Counted from the first letter of the stretch, positions 1-8,817 are shown. The stretch is 64,000 bases of DNA from Veillonella infantium (GCF_002959895.1 NZ_PPDD01000009.1:124001-188000); one strand, 5' to 3'. Notes: a model not told the origin generated them from the sequence alone. Made by a program: numbers and translations.

Positions 1-390
1 GCTAAGATTACAAAGGAAATGGGGCATATAGACTGGTCTAAGTCAGCCCATGAAATTGTCAATCTTATTAGAGGTCTTAATCCAGCTCCTGGATGTTATA
101 CGTATCTCGATAGAAAACGTTTAAAAGTATGGTCTGGTGAAGTGGTCCCAAGTGATACGACTCACTGTTTGATAGATGTCCATGGTAAACATGTACCAAT
201 TGCTATATCAGCCACAACTGTGCCTGGTACAATCGTATCTAAAATAGCCGGTTTAGGTGTATTTTGTGGTGATGGAAATATAATTCTATTAACAGAAGTC
301 CAACCAGAAAATAAAAAACGTATTTCTGCAATTGATTTTATTAATGGACATCAGATAAAGGAAGGTATCGTTTTTGGAGACTCAATATAA
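1..390 (+). CDS. fmt: Methionyl-tRNA formyltransferase, C-terminal part (5' end outside window)
   Basis: Fmt formylates the amino group of initiator Met-tRNA using 10-formyl-tetrahydrofolate, providing fMet-tRNA for cytosolic translation initiation. The frame is open from base 1 and about 129 residues are visible, so the catalytic N-terminal domain lies upstream. What can be seen is the C-terminal tRNA-binding domain: an 'IRGLNPAPGCYTYL' segment (family form RGLxPxPGxxT) followed by the beta-rich 'LKVWSGE' stretch. The stop overlaps the next gene by 17 bases, and rsmB follows one gene later; fmt-rsmB linkage is common in bacteria, so one operon is likely. Confidence 0.9.
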   Translation, partial: AKITKEMGHIDWSKSAHEIVNLIRGLNPAPGCYTYLDRKRLKVWSGEVVPSDTTHCLIDVHGKHVPIAISATTVPGTIVSKIAGLGVFCGDGNIILLTEVQPENKKRISAIDFINGHQIKEGIVFGDSI

Positions 391-1156
391 GCAGTACGAA
401 ACGTATCCGTTATACCTGATATTATCATCAATTACATGTGCCATAATTACTGTAATTATGGGATTTCTAATGTATATATTAGAGCCTGGACTTTCACAAT
501 TACATCCTGTTGCACCCATAATAAGTACAGTGATTTTTTCGGTATGCATTTGTGTTATATGGTTATTGTGCGCATCCTTGATTATTGCTAGTTTCGGTAT
601 ACTACGGTTACATCCTATTGTTTTAAGGCTTGCTAACCAGTTTATATATGGACTGTTTCCAGTGTCCCTATTGATTGGTAAAGTGAGAGGGGTTACTAAG
701 GATCAATTGCGTCAGTCTATGATTGACTTGATTAATCATCTAGTGATGCTTGATATGTATACAGTTGATCCAGAACGTATATTGTTATTGACACCTCATT
801 GTTTACAGGAAAGTTCATGTGTTCATAAGGTTACACATGATGTATACAATTGTAAACAATGTGGTAGATGCCAAGTTGGAAGTTTATTGCAAATTGCTAA
901 AGAGTATGGCTGTCAATTTATAGTGGTAACAGGTGGTACATTAGCGCGAATGAAGGTAAAAGAAGCACGACCAAAGGCTATTGTAGCTATTGCTTGTGAA
1001 CGTGATTTAGCAAGTGGTATGGCTGATGTATTTCCGATACCTGTCATTGGCGTTTTAAATGAAAGACCTAATGGACCTTGTTGCAATACTACAGTAGATC
1101 CTGAACGTGTTCGAGCAGCAGTTGAACAATTAATTGGTAGGAAAAACGATGACTGA
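374..1156 (+). CDS. DUF116 domain membrane protein with cysteine cluster
   Basis: 260-residue protein of the DUF116 family, whose function is not established. Two hydrophobic segments (about residues 13-36 and 48-76) suggest an N-terminal membrane anchor. The soluble part carries a cysteine-rich region, C143, C149, C160, C163 and C166, the last three within 'NCKQCGRCQVGSL', which looks like a metal or Fe-S binding motif, and a further pair in 'NGPCCN' near residue 238. The start is TTG at 374, chosen because AAGGAAGG lies 8-12 bases upstream; no ATG lies nearby. It overlaps fmt by 17 bases and rsmB by 8, so it is translationally packed between them. A role in translation or RNA modification would be a guess from context only. 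Confidence 0.75.
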   Translation: METQYKQYETYPLYLILSSITCAIITVIMGFLMYILEPGLSQLHPVAPIISTVIFSVCICVIWLLCASLIIASFGILRLHPIVLRLANQFIYGLFPVSLLIGKVRGVTKDQLRQSMIDLINHLVMLDMYTVDPERILLLTPHCLQESSCVHKVTHDVYNCKQCGRCQVGSLLQIAKEYGCQFIVVTGGTLARMKVKEARPKAIVAIACERDLASGMADVFPIPVIGVLNERPNGPCCNTTVDPERVRAAVEQLIGRKNDD

Positions 1157-2504
1157 AGTTAAAACGAATCAACAACTAAATATTCGATTGCTCGCAGTGA
1201 AAGCTTTGAGTGATATTAATCGTAATGGTGCTTATGCCAATATCAAGTTACAAGAGTATTTACAAAAATATCATTTATCCGATTTAGATCGAAGATTTTT
1301 CACGGAGTTGGTCTATGGTGTCATCCGTAGAAAAAATTATTTAGATGCCATTATTGTTCATTTTGCCAAAAGACCATTAAAGAAATTATCATCCATGGTT
1401 GTAGAAATTCTTAGACTTGGCATTTATCAAATTATCTATATGGATAAAGTCCCTGAAAGCGCAGCGGTCAATGAATCTGTAAAATTGGCAAAAAAGTTAA
1501 CTAGAGGATTATCTGGCTTTGTAAATGCCGTATTACGTTCAGTATTACGTGAAAGTGATAGTATTTCTATTGGTGAACTTGCCAAGTCTGAGGCTGAAGA
1601 AATTTCTTTCATTTATAATCAACCTTTATGGTTAGTTAATTTATGGATAAATGAAATGGGGAAGGATAAGACTATAGATCTTTGTGCTTGGTTTAATGAA
1701 CAACCTCGTTTGACAGCACGTATAAATACTGTAAAAGTATCTATTGAGGATTGTTTAAAAGAACTACGAGATTTAGGTTGGACTGTTGAACAGGACAATG
1801 ATATTCCAGAAGTAGTTTATATTGATGCACATCAAGGGCACTTGGAAAAAGCAAAACCTGTTATGGAAGGTCATATTACCTTTATGGATAAAGCCTCTAT
1901 GCTCGTTGCTCATGTAGTTGATCCTAAGCCAGGCGAGCGCATATTAGATTGTTGTGCTGCACCAGGTGGTAAGTCTATGCATATGGCAAGTCTCATGAAT
2001 AATACGGGTGCTATTATGAGTTGTGATATATACGATCATAAATTAGAGCTTATGAATCAAAATGCTGAACGACTTGGAGTATCCATAGTTTCAACTAAGC
2101 TACAAGACGGTCGTTATTTACCCGATAATTGGAAAGAACAATTCGATCGCGTCTTAGTAGATGCACCGTGTTCTGGACTTGGCATATTACAAAAAAAGTT
2201 GGATATGCGTTGGCGTAAAACACAATCTTTACTTACTGACTTACCTCCATTACAGCTTGAAATATTAGAAAAAGCTGCTGAAATGGTTAAAGTTGATGGA
2301 TATTTAGTATACTCTACTTGTACTATCAATAGTGGGGAAAATGAGGATGTACTAGAAAAATTTCTAGCAACTCATAAGAACTTTATCATTGATTCTGTAT
2401 CATTTGATGGGTTGCCACAAGCTGTAGAGGGTATGATTACAACATATCCGCCACGAGATCAGATGGATGGATTCTTTATGGCTCGTGTAAAACGCATATC
2501 ATAA
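1149..2504 (+). CDS. rsmB: 16S rRNA (cytosine-967-C5)-methyltransferase RsmB
   Basis: RsmB methylates C967 of 16S rRNA with S-adenosylmethionine. The 451-residue protein has an N-terminal NusB-like RNA-binding domain (about 1-140) followed by a Rossmann methyltransferase domain. Visible motifs are the SAM-binding 'DCCAAPGGKS' (about 266-275), 'DAPCSG' (about 337-342; Cys binds the target base region) and 'YSTCTINSGENE' (about 387-398), which holds the catalytic cysteine of the NOL1/NOP2/Sun family. An upstream in-frame TTG at 1134 exists, but ATG 1149 is preferred because AGGAAAA lies just before it. It overlaps the DUF116 stop by 8 bases. Confidence 0.93.
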   Translation: MTEVKTNQQLNIRLLAVKALSDINRNGAYANIKLQEYLQKYHLSDLDRRFFTELVYGVIRRKNYLDAIIVHFAKRPLKKLSSMVVEILRLGIYQIIYMDKVPESAAVNESVKLAKKLTRGLSGFVNAVLRSVLRESDSISIGELAKSEAEEISFIYNQPLWLVNLWINEMGKDKTIDLCAWFNEQPRLTARINTVKVSIEDCLKELRDLGWTVEQDNDIPEVVYIDAHQGHLEKAKPVMEGHITFMDKASMLVAHVVDPKPGERILDCCAAPGGKSMHMASLMNNTGAIMSCDIYDHKLELMNQNAERLGVSIVSTKLQDGRYLPDNWKEQFDRVLVDAPCSGLGILQKKLDMRWRKTQSLLTDLPPLQLEILEKAAEMVKVDGYLVYSTCTINSGENEDVLEKFLATHKNFIIDSVSFDGLPQAVEGMITTYPPRDQMDGFFMARVKRIS

Positions 2505-2522
2505 TAATAGAAATGGAGTACC

Positions 2523-3569
2523 ATGATAGAATTATTGGGTAAGTCTTTAGAAGAGTTACAATCTATCTTTAAGACCCATAATATACAAAAGTTTCGAGCG
2601 AAACAGTTAATAGACTATATTTATCATAGATATATATTTGATTTTGAAGAGATGACGCAGTTTCCTAAAGAGTTGCGTCAATGGTTAAGTGATAACTGTG
2701 TTATTTCTTTACCAACATTAATTACTGAGTCTGTATCTCCAGATGGGAAGACTCGTAAAATCCTTGTTGAAATGATAGATCAAAGCCGGGTAGAAGCCGT
2801 TTTAATGGAGCAACACTATGGATACTCTGTATGTGTTTCTTCTCAAGTTGGCTGTGCCATGGGCTGTGTGTTCTGCGCCTCTACACAGGGTGGTTTATAT
2901 CGTGATTTAACTGTGTCTGAAATCATTGGACAAGTCGTTATTTTCGGAGCTCTTACAAAAGAGCAAATCCACTCTGTTGTAGTTATGGGGGCAGGGGAAC
3001 CATTGCAAAACTATGATAATGTTTTGCAGTCACTGCAACTATTACATGATCCTATGATTTGTAATATTAGTTATCGGAAGATGACTATTTCTACTTGTGG
3101 GTGGGTTCCAAACATCTATAAATTAGCTGATGAAGGATTACCTATAACTTTGGCACTCTCATTACACGCTACAAATAATGAAGTGCGTCGTAGTATTATG
3201 CCAGTTGGGGCTCGTTATGAATTGACGGAAGTCTTAGATGCGGTAAAATATTATTATGATACGACTCAACGTCGTATCACCTTTGAGTATATTCTTATAG
3301 ATTCAGTAAATGCATCTATGGAGGAGGCTTATGCATTGGGGAAAATCTGTAAAGATTTCCCAAATTGCCATGTTAACTTAATACCTGTTAATGGCAATGA
3401 ACATATAGAATTATATAAACCATCTATTACAAATATGAATACATTTAAAGACATCGTTGCTTCCTATGGCGTATCTGTAACGGTACGAAAAGAGATGGGC
3501 GATGCTATCCAAGCCGCATGTGGGCAATTAAAAGCAGCTCATGGTCGGAAAAAGGAGAATTATGAATAA
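2523..3569 (+). CDS. rlmN: Dual-specificity 23S rRNA/tRNA adenine-C2 methyltransferase RlmN
   Basis: RlmN is a radical-SAM enzyme that methylates C2 of A2503 in 23S rRNA and, in some species, A37 of tRNAs. The 348-residue length is typical. The 4Fe-4S cluster motif is 'CAMGCVFC' near residues 111-118 (CxxxCxxC), followed by a 'GAGEPLQN' SAM-binding segment and a C-terminal 'QAACGQL' carrying the cysteine that forms the transient protein-RNA adduct. The ATG at 2523 follows AATGGAG about 8 bases upstream. The gene sits 18 bases after rsmB and its end overlaps the phosphatase gene by 8 bases. Confidence 0.95.
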   Translation: MIELLGKSLEELQSIFKTHNIQKFRAKQLIDYIYHRYIFDFEEMTQFPKELRQWLSDNCVISLPTLITESVSPDGKTRKILVEMIDQSRVEAVLMEQHYGYSVCVSSQVGCAMGCVFCASTQGGLYRDLTVSEIIGQVVIFGALTKEQIHSVVVMGAGEPLQNYDNVLQSLQLLHDPMICNISYRKMTISTCGWVPNIYKLADEGLPITLALSLHATNNEVRRSIMPVGARYELTEVLDAVKYYYDTTQRRITFEYILIDSVNASMEEAYALGKICKDFPNCHVNLIPVNGNEHIELYKPSITNMNTFKDIVASYGVSVTVRKEMGDAIQAACGQLKAAHGRKKENYE

Positions 3570-4263
3570 TTTTGTTGGTTTAAGTAAAATTGGACTTGTG
3601 CGTCAGCGCAATGAAGATCGATTTTTTATAGACGGTCCTATTTGTGCTGTCACTGATGGCATGGGTGGATATAGTGGCGGTGAAATCGCCAGTACCTATG
3701 CTGTTGATGAAATTAAAGAGTATTTGGCCTCCCTTGAAACAGTGGGGCAACAAGATTTATGTGATGCTATTATTCATGCCAATGAACGTATAGCCAATCG
3801 CGTAGCTCATGAAGAACGTCTTGCTGGTATGGGCACTACTGCTGTTGTTACGGCCGTTAATGGTGACCAATTATACTGGGCAAGTGTTGGTGATAGTCGT
3901 TTGTATGTATATAGAGATGGTCTTTTACGACAAATTACTACAGATCATTCTATGGTACAAGAATTATTAACTGCTGGAGAGATTACAAAGGATGAAATGC
4001 TAAATCACCCTCAACGAAACTTATTGACCCGTGCAGTTGGGGTTGATGATACTTTAGAGGTTGATAGTGGTGTAGAATCTATTCTTCCAGGTGATCGTAT
4101 TTTACTTTGCACTGATGGACTATGTGGTTATGTATCAGATGATGTTATTGCTAGTGCATTACAATCTAATAATGATGATATGAAGGTTGTAGAATCATTG
4201 ATGGAAACCGTATATGATGTCGGAGCAGGAGATAATGTGACCATTGTGGTGGGAACAATCTAA
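3562..4263 (+). CDS. prpC: PP2C-type serine/threonine phosphatase (PrpC/Stp)
   Basis: Metal-dependent phosphatase that reverses phosphorylation by the PASTA kinase encoded next to it. The 233 residues span one PP2C domain with the expected metal-binding signatures: 'RQRNEDRFF' near the start, 'AVTDGMGGYSGGE', 'GMGTTAVV', 'ASVGDSRLYVY', 'LLCTDGLCGYVSDD' and 'GAGDNVTIVV' at the end. An ATG at 3541 would add seven residues, but ATG 3562 has AAAGGAG six bases upstream and is preferred. It overlaps the rlmN stop by 8 bases, and the kinase starts 18 bases downstream, as in many Firmicutes. Confidence 0.92.
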   Translation: MNNFVGLSKIGLVRQRNEDRFFIDGPICAVTDGMGGYSGGEIASTYAVDEIKEYLASLETVGQQDLCDAIIHANERIANRVAHEERLAGMGTTAVVTAVNGDQLYWASVGDSRLYVYRDGLLRQITTDHSMVQELLTAGEITKDEMLNHPQRNLLTRAVGVDDTLEVDSGVESILPGDRILLCTDGLCGYVSDDVIASALQSNNDDMKVVESLMETVYDVGAGDNVTIVVGTI

Positions 4264-4281
4264 TCTAGAAATGGAGAAATA

Positions 4282-6216
4282 ATGAGTACTATGAATATAA
4301 AAGGTATACTTCTAGATAACCGCTACCGAATTGTTGATAAAATTGGCGTTGGCGGAATGGCTGACGTATACCTTGGGGAAGATACCTTACTAGGTAGACA
4401 AGTAGCAATTAAAGTATTGCATGCTAACTTTGCTAATGATGATGAGTTTGTTACGCGTTTTAAACGAGAAGCACAAGCGGCGGGCAAACTAAATCATCCT
4501 AATATTGTAAATATGTATGATGTAGGGTTTGATCAAGATTTACACTATATCATTATGGAATATGTAGATGGTGAAACATTAAAAGAGTATATAACGCGAC
4601 ATGGAAGACTATCCATAGACGAGGCGGTAAAATTCACTATTGCTATCGCAGAGGGGTTAGAACATGCGCATACGATGGGAATAGTGCATTGTGATATTAA
4701 ACCTCATAATGTCATTATTACTCGTACGGGGCGTGTAAAAGTAACTGACTTTGGTATTGCTCGAGCTATGAATGCTACTAATACAGTTATGTACACGAAT
4801 TCAATTTTAGGCTCTGCTCACTATTTATCACCTGAACAAGCCAGTGGGAAACCAGTAGATGGTAATACTGATATCTACTCTTTAGGCGTAGTTTTATATG
4901 AAATGCTTACAGGTAGAGTTCCTTTTGAAGGGGAGACTCCAATTGCAGTAGCATTAAAACATGTACGTGAAAAAGTAGCTCCTCCAACTCGATATAATCC
5001 TTCAATCCCACCGCTTTTAGAAGCTGTTGTAATGAAGGCATTATCTAAAAACCCTGCAGATCGTTTTGATTCTATTTCTGACATGATAAGTGATTTACGA
5101 TTGTCTCAAGGCTTTACAATGGGTAAAACTCAACGTCATGAACCATATGATTTTGCAACCCAAATGATACCAGCTGTTGATCCTGAAGCACTTGAGGATT
5201 TCAGTGATATTCAAGAAGAGCAAAAAGATGAGGGTAAAAAGAAGAGTATGTTAAGTAAAATAGCATCTATCCCACAAAAATATATCGTCCTAGGGGCTGC
5301 CGTAATTTTTTTAGTAGCCTTCTTAGGTGCCTTTTTGAGTTATGGTAATTTCTGGAGTAACACAACTGTGGATGTACCTAATGTTGTGGGTAAACAAGTT
5401 TCTGTAGCTAAAAATATTTTAGAAGATAAACATTTGCGTGTTTCTACAAGCGAGGTTACTAATCCTGATGTACCAGCTGGTCAAGTTATTTCTCAAACAC
5501 CAGGTGCAGGAGAGAAGGTTAAAGAACAACGTACAATTCACCTTGTTGTATCTAAAGGTGTTGGTGATATTACAGTACCGGATTTGTCTGGTTTAACAGT
5601 AGATCAAGCTCGACAACGACTTAAAGATGTTGGTTTAGTTGTTGGTAAAGTAACACAACAGTCTGTAGATAATAAACCTGATGGTGTTATCATAGCTCAA
5701 AGTCCATCTGGTGATTCTAAAGTTTCTAAAGGCACAACAATTGATCTCGTTGTAAATAAAGCAAAAGCTAAAAAGATTCAAATGCCAAATGTCATTGGTA
5801 TGACTTTAAAAGATGCACGAGATACATTGAGTAATGCTCATCTTGGTGTTAATCAAGTCGCTGGTTCTGTAGAGGAAAAATCTATTGTAACAGAACAAAG
5901 CATAAAAGCTGGCGATGAAATTGATGAAGGTACTGCAGTAAATCTAACTACTGAATATAAAAATGATAAAAAGAAAGATGATAAAAAATCTGACAGTAGT
6001 AGTAATAAAACTACTGGTACGGTAGATATTACAGTTCCGGCAGGCTCTAAAAACCAAGAGCTAAAAATTGTCGTAAAAGATGATGACGGTTCTGCTGTTA
6101 TCTACGATGATACAAATAAACCTGGCGATCGTATTGTTAAAAAAGTGTCTGGTGTAGGTAATGTTCGCATTGAGGTTTATCTCAATGGTGCATTAGTACA
6201 AGAAACAGCATTATAG
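4282..6216 (+). CDS. prkC: PASTA-domain Ser/Thr protein kinase (PrkC/Stk)
   Basis: Membrane kinase that senses cell-wall precursors/muropeptides through extracellular PASTA repeats and phosphorylates cytoplasmic targets. Order in the 644 residues: kinase domain about 13-275 (glycine loop 'GVGGMADVY', lysine in 'VAIKVL', 'DFGIARA', 'SPEQASG'), juxtamembrane linker, one TM helix about 332-355, PASTA repeats starting near 360, 428 and 496, a Lys/Asp/Ser-rich linker (about 564-578) and a final non-PASTA beta-rich segment (579-644). The catalytic loop reads 'HCDIKPHN' (136-143), so the usual HRD arginine is Cys. The gene lies between the PP2C phosphatase and rsgA (gap 7 bases). Confidence 0.94.
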   Translation: MSTMNIKGILLDNRYRIVDKIGVGGMADVYLGEDTLLGRQVAIKVLHANFANDDEFVTRFKREAQAAGKLNHPNIVNMYDVGFDQDLHYIIMEYVDGETLKEYITRHGRLSIDEAVKFTIAIAEGLEHAHTMGIVHCDIKPHNVIITRTGRVKVTDFGIARAMNATNTVMYTNSILGSAHYLSPEQASGKPVDGNTDIYSLGVVLYEMLTGRVPFEGETPIAVALKHVREKVAPPTRYNPSIPPLLEAVVMKALSKNPADRFDSISDMISDLRLSQGFTMGKTQRHEPYDFATQMIPAVDPEALEDFSDIQEEQKDEGKKKSMLSKIASIPQKYIVLGAAVIFLVAFLGAFLSYGNFWSNTTVDVPNVVGKQVSVAKNILEDKHLRVSTSEVTNPDVPAGQVISQTPGAGEKVKEQRTIHLVVSKGVGDITVPDLSGLTVDQARQRLKDVGLVVGKVTQQSVDNKPDGVIIAQSPSGDSKVSKGTTIDLVVNKAKAKKIQMPNVIGMTLKDARDTLSNAHLGVNQVAGSVEEKSIVTEQSIKAGDEIDEGTAVNLTTEYKNDKKKDDKKSDSSSNKTTGTVDITVPAGSKNQELKIVVKDDDGSAVIYDDTNKPGDRIVKKVSGVGNVRIEVYLNGALVQETAL

Positions 6217-6223
6217 GGGAATT

Positions 6224-7087
6224 ATGATTACAGGTATTGTTGTCAAAAATATGAATGGTTACTTCTATGTACAAGACGATGCAAGTACTGTTCATGAATG
6301 TAAAGTTCGAGGTAGATTAAAGAAAGGTCGCTACAGTTTACTTGTCGGTGATCGTGTTACGATTTCTGAGGATGGATTCGTTGAGTCCATCCTCGATCGT
6401 CATAATTCCATGGTTAGACCTGCGGTAGCTAATATTGATCAAGTTGTATTGGTTGTAGCTGCTCATGAACCAGATATTAATGAGCTTTTACTAAATAAAA
6501 TGCTTGTCATGATTGAACATGCAGATATCCCGATTGTATTATGTATTAACAAATGTGATTTGATGGATCCAGATACAGAAGCCATGGTAAAGCTTTATAA
6601 ATCTATCGGCTATGAAGTATTGATGACATCTACATATAATATGACAGGTATTGATGAGTTACGTCATGTGTTAGAGCATAAGGTAACTGCCTTTGCAGGC
6701 CCTTCTGGTGTTGGTAAAAGTAGTCTATTAAATGCTGTTGATCCTAAGTTTGCATTCCAAACGGGTGAGGTTAGTGACAAAATAAAGCGCGGTAAACATA
6801 CCACCCGTCATGCTTCTTTATATAGTTTGGATTCAGATTCTTTTATTATGGATACACCTGGATTTAGTGCGATTGAGTTTAACGATGTTTCATTAGAACG
6901 GTTACCTACGTTATTCCCTGAATTTAGTAATTATGTTGATACATGTAAATTTAATCCTTGTTATCATGAACATGAACCTATTTGTGGCATAAAAGATGCT
7001 TTAGATGCAGGCCATATTCATCAAGGACGATATGATGCATATATGTCTATACGTAATGACATAGAAAGTCAACGAAAGAGGTTTTAA
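6224..7087 (+). CDS. rsgA: Ribosome small-subunit-dependent GTPase RsgA
   Basis: RsgA is a GTPase that checks late 30S assembly and releases maturation factors. The 287-residue protein has an N-terminal OB fold, then the circularly permuted GTPase domain in which G4 ('NKCDL', about 108-112) precedes G1 ('GPSGVGKSS', about 159-167) and G3 ('DTPG'). The C-terminal zinc finger is visible as a Cys...'NPCYHEHEPIC' arrangement. The start ATG is preceded by AGGGGAATT. It lies 7 bases after the kinase gene and 1 base before rpe; this prpC-prkC-rsgA-rpe order is widespread in Firmicutes and indicates cotranscription. Confidence 0.95.
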   Translation: MITGIVVKNMNGYFYVQDDASTVHECKVRGRLKKGRYSLLVGDRVTISEDGFVESILDRHNSMVRPAVANIDQVVLVVAAHEPDINELLLNKMLVMIEHADIPIVLCINKCDLMDPDTEAMVKLYKSIGYEVLMTSTYNMTGIDELRHVLEHKVTAFAGPSGVGKSSLLNAVDPKFAFQTGEVSDKIKRGKHTTRHASLYSLDSDSFIMDTPGFSAIEFNDVSLERLPTLFPEFSNYVDTCKFNPCYHEHEPICGIKDALDAGHIHQGRYDAYMSIRNDIESQRKRF

Positions 7088-7088
7088 A

Positions 7089-7739
7089 ATGATTAAAATT
7101 GCACCATCTATGCTCTCTGCAAATTTTGCAACATTAAGCGAAGAAATAAAATCTATTGAATTAGCTGGAGCTGATTTATTGCATATTGATATTATGGATG
7201 GTCATTTTGTACCAAACCTAACATTTGGTGCACCTATCGTGAAAGCCATCCGTCCTTATACACAATTACCATTTGATGTTCACTTAATGGTTACAAATCC
7301 TGGTGACTATGTAGAAGAATTTGCAAAGATTGGTGTAGAGTATTTTACATTTCATCAAGAAACTGTGCCACATATGCATCGTTTAATCCAACATATTAAA
7401 CAATGTGGCATGAAAGCAGGGGTTGCACTTAATCCAAGTACACCAGTGTCCTTGTTAGAGGATGTGGCTGCTGATCTAGACATGATTTTAATTATGTCTG
7501 TAAATCCTGGCTTTGGTGGGCAATCTTTTATTCCAAATGCTATTAAAAAAGTTAAGCAAGCTAAAATGCTACTAGAGGAAGTAGATAATACAACTGCAGT
7601 TATTGAAGTAGATGGTGGCATTAATGATATAACATGTGTCCCAATTAAAAGAGCAGGTGCTACTGTTTTAGTAGCAGGATCTGCTGTATTTGGCGCTGAT
7701 GATCGAGCACATATGATTGAATCTATTCGCAATAATTAA
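7089..7739 (+). CDS. rpe: Ribulose-phosphate 3-epimerase
   Basis: Rpe interconverts D-ribulose 5-phosphate and D-xylulose 5-phosphate in the pentose phosphate pathway. The 216 residues form a TIM barrel with the standard signatures 'HIDIMDGHFVPNLTFG' (catalytic Asp and metal His), 'DVHLMVTNP', 'MSVNPGFGGQSF' and phosphate-binding 'VDGGI'. It is the last gene of the fmt-rpe run; a strong intrinsic terminator lies about 76 bases after the stop. Confidence 0.96.
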   Translation: MIKIAPSMLSANFATLSEEIKSIELAGADLLHIDIMDGHFVPNLTFGAPIVKAIRPYTQLPFDVHLMVTNPGDYVEEFAKIGVEYFTFHQETVPHMHRLIQHIKQCGMKAGVALNPSTPVSLLEDVAADLDMILIMSVNPGFGGQSFIPNAIKKVKQAKMLLEEVDNTTAVIEVDGGINDITCVPIKRAGATVLVAGSAVFGADDRAHMIESIRNN

Positions 7740-7815
7740 TATTTATATTAGTATCGGCGATATAGAATACAAGCTTTAATATAGTCTATTGACAATTAAT
7801 TCATTAAATTAAAAT

Positions 7816-7861
7816 AAGGAGTGATGGATTCTTAAAGAAATCCTCACTCCTTGCTTGCTTT
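7816..7861 (+). terminator. Intrinsic terminator after rpe
   Basis: The arm AAGGAGTGATGGATT (from 7816) pairs with AATCCTCACTCCTT (to 7852) apart from one bulged base, leaving a short A-rich loop; the 3' side runs into GCTTGCTTTT. It probably ends the upstream operon before the rpsB transcription unit. Confidence 0.75.
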
Positions 7862-7891
7862 TACAATAATTATTTGTTAAAATTATCAGGT

Positions 7892-7983
7892 ATGAAAAAT
7901 ATGCACGTCGGTGGACTTCGGTACTGTGCCTAATTTTGGGTGACCCGAAGGATGAAGCGGCGGAGGTTAATTAACAGGAGGTG
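7892..7983 (+). promoter_or_regulatory. Candidate structured 5' leader and Shine-Dalgarno of rpsB
   Basis: The roughly 125 bases between the terminator and rpsB are markedly more GC-rich than other spacers here. They can form GGTA-CTG-TGCC (7920-7930), or alternatively CTTCGG/CCGAAG (7916-7921 with 7945-7950). A 10-base palindrome (7966-7975) precedes a strong AGGAGGTG Shine-Dalgarno (7978-7985). Ribosomal protein operons are often autoregulated through such leaders, so S2 feedback is a reasonable inference. I could not identify a named leader family. A clear promoter is not obvious. Confidence 0.4.
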
Positions 7984-7988
7984 CCACA

Positions 7989-8702
7989 ATGGCAGTTGTA
8001 TCAATGAAACAATTATTAGAGGCTGGTGTACACTTTGGTCATCAGACTAGAAGATGGAACCCTAAAATGGCGAAATTCATCTTCACTGAACGCAATGGTA
8101 TTTATATCATTGACTTGTCTAAAACAGTTAAAAAAGTAGAAGAAGCTTACTCTTTCTTACGCGAAGTTGCTTCCCAAGGCGAAGTAATCTTGTTCGTAGG
8201 TACTAAAAAACAAGCTCAAGAAGCTATTAAAGAAGAAGCTATCCGCGCTAACATGTTCTTCGTTAACGAACGTTGGTTGGGCGGTATGTTGACTAACTTC
8301 AAAACAATTGAAACTCGTATTAAACGTTTAAAACAATTGGAAGCTATGGCAGAAGATGGTACTTTCGAAGTATTGCCTAAAAAAGAAGTTATCGGTCTTC
8401 GTCATGAAATGGAAAAATTGGAAAAATACCTTGGCGGTATCAAAGATATGCCTAAAATGCCAGGTGCTCTTTTCGTAGTTGATCCTAAAAAAGAAAAAAT
8501 CGCTATTGCAGAAGCTAAAAAATTGGGTATTCCAGTTGTTGCAACAGTTGACACTAACTGTGACCCAGATGAAGTTGAATTCCCAATCCCAGCAAATGAT
8601 GACGCTATTCGTGCTGTAAAATTATTGGCTGGTAAAATGGCTGACGCTGTTCTTGAAGGTCGTCAAGGCGAATCCTTGGACGGTGCTGAAGCTGCGGAAT
8701 AA
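7989..8702 (+). CDS. rpsB: 30S ribosomal protein S2
   Basis: S2 is a late-binding protein of the 30S subunit and bridges to S1 function in initiation. The 237 residues match the family from the start ('[20 protein letters not shown]') through '[14 protein letters not shown]' and '[12 protein letters not shown]' to an acidic tail. Codon use is strongly biased towards a few codons, as expected of a highly expressed gene. ATG 7989 follows AGGAGGTG. tsf follows after 115 bases with an intervening hairpin, the classic rpsB-tsf order. Confidence 0.98.
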   Translation: MAVVSMKQLLEAGVHFGHQTRRWNPKMAKFIFTERNGIYIIDLSKTVKKVEEAYSFLREVASQGEVILFVGTKKQAQEAIKEEAIRANMFFVNERWLGGMLTNFKTIETRIKRLKQLEAMAEDGTFEVLPKKEVIGLRHEMEKLEKYLGGIKDMPKMPGALFVVDPKKEKIAIAEAKKLGIPVVATVDTNCDPDEVEFPIPANDDAIRAVKLLAGKMADAVLEGRQGESLDGAEAAE

Positions 8703-8763
8703 TTCTGCAAAGCTACTAAATCATTTCTGATTAGCATTTGAAAGATAAATCTATAACATATAT

Positions 8764-8796
8764 AATTAGGGTAAGGACTATTTCCTTACCTTAATT
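8764..8796 (+). promoter_or_regulatory. Strong hairpin between rpsB and tsf
   Basis: A 14-bp stem with a 5-base loop: left arm 8764-8777 (core GGTAAGGA), loop 8778-8782, right arm 8783-8796 (core TCCTTACC), with only one G-U pair. No U-tract follows, and the tsf Shine-Dalgarno AGGAGG starts four bases later. It could be a processing or stability element, or a weak attenuator that sets the S2 to EF-Ts ratio. Function is inferred. Confidence 0.6.
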
Positions 8797-8817
8797 AATA
8801 CTAGGAGGAACAAAATA

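Noticed and set aside
7892-7933. Possible 13-codon leader peptide before rpsB (ATG AAA AAT ATG ... TAA)
   Set aside because: Weak ribosome site, and the peptide lacks runs of a regulatory amino acid; the sequence is better explained as a structured RNA leader.
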